Assembly (NCBI GenBank): GCA_040902585.1
Contig: JBBDXA010000064.1
Location: 1-6,816 of the forward strand
DNA from: JBBDXA01 sp040902585
GTDB taxonomy: Bacteria > Planctomycetota > Phycisphaerae > Phycisphaerales > Phycisphaeraceae
Direction: 5' to 3'
DNA length: 6,816 bases
Positions 1-5,284 of this stretch are shown piece after piece. Under the pieces are notes generated by a model that saw nothing but the letters and a program-made list of their open reading frames with translations, was not told the DNA's origin and made no database searches. The translations under genes were made by a program, and so were the position numbers. The first letter of the stretch is position 1; each line of letters opens with the position of its first letter.

Positions 1-762
1 CCGGGCGCACAGAAAAAAAGGGCGATTGTGAGGGCGGTGGACGCGACCCTCCCCCCGCCCCTCCATAAGAGGGAGGGGAGTCCGTGCCAACCCGCTTTCA
101 CAGCGCCCGGCGTTTACAACGACGAAGTCATCCGCCCGCGCGAGAACGCGCTCGCAGCCGAGGGCGGCACCTTCGTCCTGCGCGGCAACCTCGCGCCGGA
201 TGGGGCTGTTATCAAAGTCACCGCCGCGGAGAAACATCTGCTCACGCACAAAGGCCCGGCCGTGGTGTTCAAGGATTACAACGACATGGCCGCGCGGATC
301 GATGATGACGCCCTGCCCATCGCGAAGGAGAGCGTGATCGTGCTGCAAAATGCCGGCCCGCACGGCGCGCCCGGTATGCCTGAATGGGGCCAGCTTCCGA
401 TTCCGAAAAGGCTCCTCAAAGAAGGCGTGCGCGACATGCTGCGCATCAGCGATGCCCGCATGTCCGGCACGAGCTACGGCACGTGTGTGCTGCATGTTTC
501 ACCCGAGAGCGCGATCGGCGGGCCGCTGGCATTCGTGCGCGATGGAGATGTGATTGAACTTGATGCGGCGAACCGGAAGTTAGTTTTACATGTCGATGAT
601 GCGGAGCTCGCTAAGCGGCAAGCTGCGTGGAACGCCCCCGCGCCGAAGTACGAACGCGGCTACGGCGACCTGTTTCTCAAACACGTGACGCAGGCGCATC
701 TGGGCTGCGATTTTGATTTTTTGCAGAAGCCCGGCGAAGTGCCGGAGCCGGAGATACACTAA
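1..762 (+). CDS. IlvD/Edd-family dehydratase, C-terminal part (sugar-acid type)
   Basis: This is the C-terminal domain of an Fe-S dihydroxy-acid/sugar-acid dehydratase, which removes water from an aldonic acid to give a 2-keto-3-deoxy acid in the cytoplasm. Seen, numbering from the GTG at 28: VYNDEVIRP (29-37), LRGNLAPDGAVIK (51-63), NAGPHGAPGMPEW (108-120), ISDARMSGTSYGT (140-152) and an acidic tail ending PEPEIH. Ser146 in RMSGT matches the proposed catalytic serine of the family. The SDARMSGTSYG form and the tail resemble sugar-acid dehydratases such as L-arabonate dehydratase more than biosynthetic IlvD. The frame is open to the left edge, so the start and the Fe-S N-terminal domain (family about 570-600 residues) are missing. 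Residues before about position 28 do not look like the family and contain a 36-bp repeat (45-80), so the gene may be interrupted or broken here. The domain is sure; intactness and exact substrate are not. Confidence 0.85.
   Translation, partial: PGAQKKRAIVRAVDATLPPPLHKREGSPCQPAFTAPGVYNDEVIRPRENALAAEGGTFVLRGNLAPDGAVIKVTAAEKHLLTHKGPAVVFKDYNDMAARIDDDALPIAKESVIVLQNAGPHGAPGMPEWGQLPIPKRLLKEGVRDMLRISDARMSGTSYGTCVLHVSPESAIGGPLAFVRDGDVIELDAANRKLVLHVDDAELAKRQAAWNAPAPKYERGYGDLFLKHVTQAHLGCDFDFLQKPGEVPEPEIH
45..80 (+). repeat. 36-bp palindrome-like repeat, copy A (inside dehydratase frame)
   Basis: It starts gaccctcccc and ends gggaggggag, with an internal cccctcc/ggagggg inverted pair (58-64 and 72-78). 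Compared by eye, it matches the reverse complement of copy B (6063-6098) at 34 of 36 positions and copy C (6158-6193) directly at 28 of 36. It is read through in frame as part of the dehydratase reading frame. Its orientation is that of the right half of the paired element at 6063-6193, so a left half may lie just outside the window. Confidence 0.8.
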
Positions 763-807
763 TGTGTGGTGCCGTGGTCCGAATGATGAAGGAAGGAACA
801 ACTGGCA

Positions 808-1149
808 ATGATCCGCGCGATCAATCATCATGAGCAAGACCTTGAAATCGCCGAGGTCACGGATCCCGTGGAACTTGCGGCGTTGCGCAGGGCCGCCGAG
901 GACTTCGAACGCAATCGGCGATGGCAACAGGCCCATGCACAGGCCATTTATGATGCTCACCGAGGCCAGTATGTCTGCATTGCCGGCCAGGAGATATTCG
1001 TCGGCGATACTGATGCGCAAGCGCGACAGCGGGCCGGGGAGGCGCATCCGAATGACCACGGGCGTTACTCCTTTTACGTTCAACCTGTCTCAGATCGTAA
1101 AGTGATCAAGGTCTATGCGCATCAACGGCCACTGGAAACTGTGCGATGA
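808..1149 (+). CDS. small protein of unknown function, partner of the retropepsin-like protein
   Basis: A 113-residue soluble protein without a signal peptide or membrane segment. I do not recognise a firm family. The stretch YVCIAGQEIFVGDTDAQARQRA (about 55-76) has the look of DUF5678-like proteins (a short beta hairpin, then a helix), but this is a weak impression. The first half (about 5-50) is charged and helical, rich in E, R, A and Q. A purine-rich ribosome-binding site, AAGGAAGGA (789-797), lies 10 bases before the ATG and supports this start. The last 35 bases overlap the start of the aspartic-protease gene in another frame, so the two are probably translationally coupled and work together, for instance as regulator, substrate or chaperone of the protease. 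Codons end in A or T more often than in the flanking enzyme genes, suggesting separate acquisition. Confidence 0.75.
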   Translation: MIRAINHHEQDLEIAEVTDPVELAALRRAAEDFERNRRWQQAHAQAIYDAHRGQYVCIAGQEIFVGDTDAQARQRAGEAHPNDHGRYSFYVQPVSDRKVIKVYAHQRPLETVR

Positions 1150-1546
1150 CGGCATCATGCGGCCGATGATCCGCGTAAGCGTCCTGTCGGCCGCCGGTGC
1201 ATGGCATCAGGAGGAATTTCTTCTTGATACCGGCGCAGACAACACGGTCTTTACAAGGGAGCTATTCGATGCTCTCGAGCTGCCCGGCCAGACGCGGGAT
1301 TTTGCGCTTGCCGGCGTGGGCGGTCAGTCGGCTTGCCTTGCCGTTGCCACTCGCCTCGTAGTCCACTGCGATCAGGGAGCTCCCGTTTCCTTCAAGGGTG
1401 AGTACGCTAGTCACACCGTGGCCAAGGCTCTCGATGAAAGCATACTTGGCCGTGATATCCTTCAGCACTTTGCAACGATCGTCGACCAACCTGCCAACAC
1501 TTTGTGCCTGCTCAAAGGTGGCCATCGCTATACCATCCAGCCGTAA
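1115..1546 (+). CDS. retropepsin-like aspartic protease
   Basis: A 143-residue single-domain retropepsin-type protein; such proteases work as dimers, each chain giving one catalytic Asp. Seen: the active-site motif LLDTGADNT with Asp38-Thr39-Gly40, a flap-like AGVGGQS (66-72), and the C-terminal ILGRDIL (110-116), which matches the second hydrophobic-Gly motif of retropepsins. No signal peptide, membrane anchor or nucleic-acid-binding domain is visible, and there is no reverse transcriptase or integrase nearby, so it is a stand-alone cellular protein and not part of a retroelement. The ATG at 1115 lies within the preceding gene, with a short AAGG (1108-1111) before it; an in-frame ATG at 1157 is possible, but the N-terminal NGHWKLCDDGIMRP looks like a conserved start of this group. 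Fold and active site are convincing; the substrate is unknown. Confidence 0.85.
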   Translation: MRINGHWKLCDDGIMRPMIRVSVLSAAGAWHQEEFLLDTGADNTVFTRELFDALELPGQTRDFALAGVGGQSACLAVATRLVVHCDQGAPVSFKGEYASHTVAKALDESILGRDILQHFATIVDQPANTLCLLKGGHRYTIQP

Positions 1547-1561
1547 AAAGATTTGCCCTAC

Positions 1562-2488
1562 ATGAACACCGCCCCCGTCAATGCCGCGCTCTTACAGAAG
1601 TCCGTCGTCGCCGTGCCGCCCCTGGCGCGGAACGCGGACCTCGCGCTCAACCGCGAAGAGAACATCAAGCTCATCCGCCACATCGAAGCCGGCGGCGTGA
1701 GCACGATGCTCTACGGCGGCAATGCGAACTTCTACAACACCGCGCCGAGCGAATTCGAATCGCTGCTCGCGTTTCTCGAAGAAGCCGCGGGACCGGACAC
1801 GACGATCATTCCTTCCGTCGGGCCGATGTACGGCACCATGATGGACCAGGCCCGCGTCCTGCGCGGTTCGAAGTTCGCCACCGCGATGGTGCTGCCCGCG
1901 GTCTTCGGCGCGACGCCGGCCGGCGTGGAAACAGGCGTGCGGCACTTCGTCGAAGCAGCGGGCAAGCCTGCTGTTCTGTACATCAAGGACCTGAACTACA
2001 TCACACCCGAGGGCGCGGCCCGCGTCGTCAACGACGGCCTCATCAGTGTGATCAAGTACGCCATCGTGCGGGCTGATCCGGCCGAGGATGCGTTCCTTTC
2101 CAAGCTCATCACGCTGGTCGATCCCAAGCGCATCATGAGCGGCATCGGCGAGCAGCCGGCGATTGTGCATCTGCGCGATTTCAGGCTCGGCGGGTTCACG
2201 TCAGGCTGCATCTGTGTCGGGCCGAAACTCTCGATGGACATGCTCCGCGCGATGCAGGCCGGCGACTGGGAAGAGGCCGATCGCATCCGCGCGATCTTCA
2301 CGCCTCTGGAAGATCTGCGCAATGCGCATAGTCCGATCCGCGTGCTGCACGAAGCGGTGCGACTGGCGGGCATCAGCGACACTGGCCCGATTCTGCCGCT
2401 GCTCTCGAATCTCGATGCCGAGCATCACGAGCCAGTCGCGCTGGCGGCAAAGGCGCTGCTGGAGGCGCAGGCGGCGACGGTGAGATGA
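1562..2488 (+). CDS. DapA/N-acetylneuraminate lyase-family aldolase or dehydratase
   Basis: A 308-residue class I (Schiff-base) TIM-barrel enzyme of the dihydrodipicolinate synthase superfamily, of usual length. Seen: AGGVSTMLYGGN (43-54) at the place of the pyruvate-binding GTTGE loop, Tyr140 in AVLYIKD matching the catalytic tyrosine, and Lys165 in ISVIKYA matching the Schiff-base lysine. The C-terminal third (about 235-308) is helical, as in the family. With a sugar-acid-type dehydratase nearby, the likely role is cleavage or dehydration of a 2-keto-3-deoxy sugar acid to pyruvate plus an aldehyde, or to a semialdehyde, rather than lysine synthesis. The changed pyruvate loop supports a non-DapA substrate. 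ATG 1562 is preferred over TTG 1553; neither has a clear Shine-Dalgarno site. It follows the protease stop by 15 bases and precedes the membrane-protein gene by 16, so one transcript is likely. Confidence 0.87.
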   Translation: MNTAPVNAALLQKSVVAVPPLARNADLALNREENIKLIRHIEAGGVSTMLYGGNANFYNTAPSEFESLLAFLEEAAGPDTTIIPSVGPMYGTMMDQARVLRGSKFATAMVLPAVFGATPAGVETGVRHFVEAAGKPAVLYIKDLNYITPEGAARVVNDGLISVIKYAIVRADPAEDAFLSKLITLVDPKRIMSGIGEQPAIVHLRDFRLGGFTSGCICVGPKLSMDMLRAMQAGDWEEADRIRAIFTPLEDLRNAHSPIRVLHEAVRLAGISDTGPILPLLSNLDAEHHEPVALAAKALLEAQAATVR

Positions 2489-2504
2489 TGGTTACCATAT
2501 CTCC

Positions 2505-3236
2505 ATGATCTGGCCTCATCACCGCTACGCACGCTGGCTGCTTCTGATCTATCTCGTCGCCTTCATTCCCCTTTCCTTCAACGTCTTCGATCGCCTCACC
2601 TGGCTCCTCGAAAACGTCATGGGCCTGGGCGTCGTCGCCCTCCTCTTCCTCACCCGCAACCGCTTCCCCCTCTCGCGGCTCAGCTACACGCTCATCTTCA
2701 TCCACCTCATGCTGCACACCATCGCGGCCCACTACACCTACTCGATGGTGCCCTACAACGAATGCTTCACCGCGATCCTCGGCAGCGGGCCTGATGAATG
2801 GTTCGGCTGGGAGCGGAACAATTACGATCGGCTCGTTCATTTTCTCTACGGCCTGCTCATCGCCTACCCGATCCGCGAACTGTTCGTCCGTGTCGCCGAT
2901 GTGAAAGGTTTCTGGGGCTACTTCCTGCCCCTGGATGTGACCATGTCGACCTCAATGCTCTACGAGCTGATCGAGTGGTTCAACGCCGAACTCATCGGCG
3001 ACGGCAGCCACATCTATCTCGGCTCACAGGGCGATGAGTGGGACGCTCACTGGGACATGGCGCTGGCGACGCTGGGGGCGATCATCGCGATGAGCATCAC
3101 GACCTGCGTGAACTGGCGACTCAAGAAAGACTTCGCCAAGGAACTGGCTGAAAGCGTGCGGGTGAAACGAAGGCACCCGCTGGGCGAAGATGAAATCACG
3201 GCGATGAGGCAAAGAAGTGACGAAGTAAAGAAGTGA
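2505..3236 (+). CDS. DUF2238 (YjdF-like) integral membrane protein
   Basis: A 243-residue inner-membrane protein. Hydrophobic segments lie near residues 11-25, 36-50, 60-75, 110-126, 136-155 and 186-202, giving about six spans, and a charged C-terminal tail follows from about 205. Motifs typical of the DUF2238/YjdF family are present: HTIAAHYTY (71-79), ERNNYDRLVHF (103-113), YELIEW (153-158) and GSQGDEWDAHWDM (173-185). The many conserved His, Glu and Asp residues near the membrane face suggest metal or lipid chemistry, but the family function is unknown. ATG 2505 has no obvious Shine-Dalgarno site; nearby ATGs at 2485 and 2488 run straight into a stop. The last residues (about 237-243, RSDEVKK) and the TGA stop are encoded by the 8-bp tandem repeat that begins near 3211, so the tail is repeat-derived. 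Probably co-transcribed with the DapA-family gene. Confidence 0.88.
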   Translation: MIWPHHRYARWLLLIYLVAFIPLSFNVFDRLTWLLENVMGLGVVALLFLTRNRFPLSRLSYTLIFIHLMLHTIAAHYTYSMVPYNECFTAILGSGPDEWFGWERNNYDRLVHFLYGLLIAYPIRELFVRVADVKGFWGYFLPLDVTMSTSMLYELIEWFNAELIGDGSHIYLGSQGDEWDAHWDMALATLGAIIAMSITTCVNWRLKKDFAKELAESVRVKRRHPLGEDEITAMRQRSDEVKK

Positions 3237-3253
3237 CAAAGTGACGGAGTAAG
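3211..3253 (+). repeat. 8-bp tandem repeat, left arm (plus-strand stops)
   Basis: Degenerate octamers of the form TGACRRAG start at 3218, 3226, 3234, 3242 and 3250. Each begins with a stop codon (TGA, TAA, TGA, TGA, TAA), and because 8 is not a multiple of 3 all three plus-strand frames are closed. The DUF2238 gene ends on the third unit (3234-3236). Confidence 0.85.
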
Positions 3254-3334
3254 AAAGCGATTTTGCGTCGTGCCACCGCTCGCGCACTTCTGTACCGGCA
3301 CTTCTCACTCCGTCACTCCGTCACTTTGTCACTT
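3231..3334. terminator. 20-bp inverted repeat at a convergent gene junction
   Basis: Bases 3231-3250 are perfectly complementary to 3315-3334, with a 64-base loop that itself holds a small inverted pair (gtgcc 3270-3274, ggcac 3297-3301). The structure lies between two converging genes and could act as a two-way transcription terminator or an RNA-stabilising 3' hairpin. The loop is long and there is no classic T-run directly after the stem (only TTTT at 3341-3344), so the terminator role is an inference. Confidence 0.45.
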
Positions 3335-3339
3335 TGTCA
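3300..3339 (-). repeat. 8-bp tandem repeat, right arm (minus-strand stops)
   Basis: Read on the minus strand, octamers TGACAAAG, TGACAAAG, TGACGGAG, TGACGGAG and a TGAG variant begin at 3339, 3331, 3323, 3315 and 3307. Each starts with TGA, so all three minus-strand frames are closed. The DUF1080 gene ends on the first one (3339-3337). The arm is the inverted counterpart of the left arm at 3211-3253. Confidence 0.88.
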
Positions 3340-4008
3340 CTTTTCTCCCAGATCGGTGATCTTCAGGTTGCGGAACCACACCTTGTTCCCATGATCCTGC
3401 AACATGATCTTGCCCGCCTTCGTCGCGAAGTCGGGCGCGCCTTTGAACTTGCTCTTCGCAAGAGCCGACTTCCATTCGTCGCTGGTCAGGTCGATATCGA
3501 TCACCTTCTTGCCGTTGACCCAGTGCTCGATCTTCGTGCCCTTCACGACGATCTTCGCGTGATTCCACTGGCCCACGGCGTTGAGCTTCTTCTCGTCGTT
3601 CGGTTCGATCACGTCATACAGCGAACCGCTCTGGCGACGCTTGCCGACCTTGCCGTCCGGGTGTTTGTCGTCGTCGAGTACCTGGTACTCCGCGCCGATG
3701 CTGGAGTTGCCGTATTTGCCGAAGCGGTATTTCACGCCGCTGTTGCCAGCCTCGGAAATCTTCCATTCGAACTCGAGGATGAAATCGGTGTATTCCTTTT
3801 CGGTGAAGATGTCGCCGCCCTTGTCGGCGCGGTGGAGGGTGCCGTCTTCGACGACCCAGCCCTGCGTGACGGGCTTGCCGCCACCGGTGACCCAGCCGGT
3901 GAGCGTCTTGCCGTCAAAGAGAGCGACGGCTTTGGGCGCCTCGGCCTGGGCGAGAGACGCAATAGGCAGAACAACGGCGATCAGGAACGAGCGAATGGCG
4001 AGTTTCAT
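3337..4008 (-). CDS. secreted DUF1080 (3-keto-disaccharide hydrolase-like) protein
   Basis: A 223-residue exported protein of the DUF1080 family, which has a concanavalin/LamG-like beta-sandwich; members are often annotated as 3-keto-disaccharide hydrolases or putative glycosidases. Seen: a signal peptide at 1-22 (Lys2, Arg6, hydrophobic core 8-19, likely cleavage after SLAQA), then ALFDGKTLTGW (29-39), GNSGVKYRF (88-96), GAEYQVLDDDKHPD (105-118), GSLYDVI (128-134), GQWNHAKIV (146-154), HWVNGKKV (162-169) and LQDHGNKVWFRNLKI (203-217). These are the hallmark blocks of the family in the usual order and length. The ATG at 4008 is chosen because it begins the signal peptide and is preceded by AAGGAAA; a longer frame to 4047 has no such support. 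Likely periplasmic, acting on sugars. It lies 91 bases downstream of the polyketide synthase gene on the same strand but has no obvious functional tie to it. Confidence 0.9.
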   Translation of the reverse strand: MKLAIRSFLIAVVLPIASLAQAEAPKAVALFDGKTLTGWVTGGGKPVTQGWVVEDGTLHRADKGGDIFTEKEYTDFILEFEWKISEAGNSGVKYRFGKYGNSSIGAEYQVLDDDKHPDGKVGKRRQSGSLYDVIEPNDEKKLNAVGQWNHAKIVVKGTKIEHWVNGKKVIDIDLTSDEWKSALAKSKFKGAPDFATKAGKIMLQDHGNKVWFRNLKITDLGEK

Positions 4009-4076
4009 GATGGTTTTCCTTCGGGGCCTAACGGAGTTGTCGTGCAACGATTGTACGCACAGGCGAGCAGGTTACT

Positions 4077-4104
4077 GGCTCGCGGCTCGCGGCTAGTGGC
4101 TACC
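4077..4104. repeat. 7-bp tandem repeat at the polyketide synthase stop codon
   Basis: Units of ggct plus three variable bases: ggctcgc, ggctcgc, ggctagt, ggctacc. On the minus strand the last two give TAG stops at 4102-4100 and 4095-4093, in different frames. The first of these is the actual stop of the polyketide synthase gene. Confidence 0.7.
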
Positions 4105-5284
4105 GCAGCAGCATCGCCTCGATCGCCAGACCCGGGCCAAAGCCCAGCGCGACGCACGGACGCTCTGCGTTGCGATTCCGCAGGCGATCGAGAATAAAGA
4201 GAATCGTCGGCGACGACATGTTGCCATAACCTTCCAGCACCGCCCGCGAATCCGCCAGCGCATCATCCGGCAACTCCAGGGCCGCCTCCACGCTCTGCAA
4301 AATGCGCGGCCCGCCCGGATGCACCGCCCACGACCCCACCTGCTCCACCGTCAGCTCATGCTTGGCCAGCCAGCCTTCGAGCCACGGCTTCAGGTGCTGG
4401 CGAATCAGCGCGGGAATCTGCGGCGAAAGCGTCATGGCGAAGCCGTTGTCGGTGATGTTCCACGTCATGGCTCCGTTGCTCTCGGGCACCACGCACGAGC
4501 CGTTTGCCGCCAGTTGCCAGCCGCGCTCTGAGTCCGCTGCGCCGCCTGAGCCTGTCGCGCCGAGCACGACCGCGCCCGAGCCATCAGCGAAGAGAGCATT
4601 GGCCACGACCCGGCCGACGTCCCATCCATATGCAAAATGCAGCGAGCATAACTCAACGGCGCAGACCAGCACGTGGCCCGCGCCGGCTCCCCCGGCTCCC
4701 CCGGCTCCCTGGTTCGCCATGGCATTGCCCACGCGCAGGCCATTGAACACGCCGTGACATCCCATGAAGCCCACGTGCGTTCGGCTCACATCGCGGCGCA
4801 GACCCAACCGCTCGATCAGGGCGATATCCACGCCCGGCGCGGCAAAGCCCGTGCAGGACACGGTGACCAGATGATCGATCGCATCAGGCGCGACCGCCGC
4901 CCGCTTTAAGGCGAGCTGCGATGACTCCTGCGCCAGCGGAGCCGCGGCGGCGATGTATCGCTGCATGCGCTCTTCCGTGCCAGGGCCCATGTCGCCGTCG
5001 CTGCGCCGCGGGAGAAAGAACGATTGCGACAGATCCTGCGCTTTGCCGGTGCCCTCGCCGCTGCCGCTGCCGTTGCCATCCGTGTGACCGTTGCCATTGC
5101 CGGCACCGGTTTCCAGCAGCACGCTGTGACGCGACTGCACACCGCTGCGCAGGTAGAGCGATTCGAATCGTTTGGTCTGCGCATCATCATCGCAGCAGAA
5201 GCCCGAAGACATCGCGGCCGCGGTGCCCTGCGGTAGCTGATGTTGCGGCAGGGCGGTGCCCAGGCCGAGGATGGAAACGGTCAT
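4100..5284 (-). CDS. type III polyketide synthase (chalcone/stilbene synthase superfamily)
   Basis: A 394-residue homodimeric-type thiolase-fold enzyme that extends an acyl-CoA starter with malonyl-CoA and cyclises it to a resorcinol, pyrone or similar ring. The whole catalytic triad is visible: Cys176 in GFMGCHG, His322 in VHPGGPRIL and Asn355 in GYGNMSSPT. GFGPGLAIEAMLLR at the C-terminus is the superfamily signature, and FADGSGAVVLG (232-242) is also typical. The ATG at 5284 is chosen: AGGGAGAA lies 5 bases upstream, it overlaps the oxidoreductase stop as ATGA, and the product begins at the expected beta strand; the frame continues upstream to 5443 without support. Odd: two Gly-rich low-complexity inserts (60-80 and 192-204) made by short repeats, probably in surface loops. 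The product cannot be told from sequence; alkylresorcinol or alkylpyrone are likely. Confidence 0.94.
   Translation of the reverse strand: MTVSILGLGTALPQHQLPQGTAAAMSSGFCCDDDAQTKRFESLYLRSGVQSRHSVLLETGAGNGNGHTDGNGSGSGEGTGKAQDLSQSFFLPRRSDGDMGPGTEERMQRYIAAAAPLAQESSQLALKRAAVAPDAIDHLVTVSCTGFAAPGVDIALIERLGLRRDVSRTHVGFMGCHGVFNGLRVGNAMANQGAGGAGGAGAGHVLVCAVELCSLHFAYGWDVGRVVANALFADGSGAVVLGATGSGGAADSERGWQLAANGSCVVPESNGAMTWNITDNGFAMTLSPQIPALIRQHLKPWLEGWLAKHELTVEQVGSWAVHPGGPRILQSVEAALELPDDALADSRAVLEGYGNMSSPTILFILDRLRNRNAERPCVALGFGPGLAIEAMLLR
4683..4709. repeat. three perfect 9-bp tandem copies within the synthase gene
   Basis: ccggctccc is repeated at 4683, 4692 and 4701. On the minus strand it encodes the Gly-Ala-Gly-Gly low-complexity stretch at about residues 194-203 of the type III polyketide synthase. 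Being a multiple of three it keeps the frame and may vary in copy number by slippage. Confidence 0.8.
5045..5107. repeat. imperfect Gly/Asn/Ser codon repeat within the synthase gene
   Basis: Imperfect units around gccgctgcc and gccattgcc encode a stretch rich in Gly, Asn and Ser (residues about 60-80 of the polyketide synthase). It is likely a flexible surface loop grown by slippage. Confidence 0.6.

Noticed and set aside
586..1083. 165-residue open frame on the minus strand
   Set aside because: It overlaps the end of the dehydratase and nearly all of the small plus-strand gene, shows no family-like motif, and has no supporting context; the plus-strand frame has a good ribosome-binding site and a coupled downstream gene.
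1115..1546. Retroelement or retrovirus-like protease
   Set aside because: There is no reverse transcriptase, integrase, RNA structure or flanking repeat; the gene sits in a metabolic operon, so a cellular retropepsin-like protein is the simpler reading.
1592..2170. 192-residue minus-strand open frame
   Set aside because: Antisense shadow of the DapA-family gene; rich in Arg, His, Asp and Val with no recognisable domain.
3024..3308. Short minus-strand frames across the convergent junction
   Set aside because: They are translated repeat and loop sequence; both flanking genes are well supported and close on the repeat.
3211..3339. CRISPR array
   Set aside because: The units are 8 bp, contiguous and degenerate, with no unique spacers and no cas genes nearby.
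3334..4197. 287-residue plus-strand open frame
   Set aside because: It is the antisense of the clearly recognisable DUF1080 gene, is compositionally biased, and begins inside the tandem repeat.
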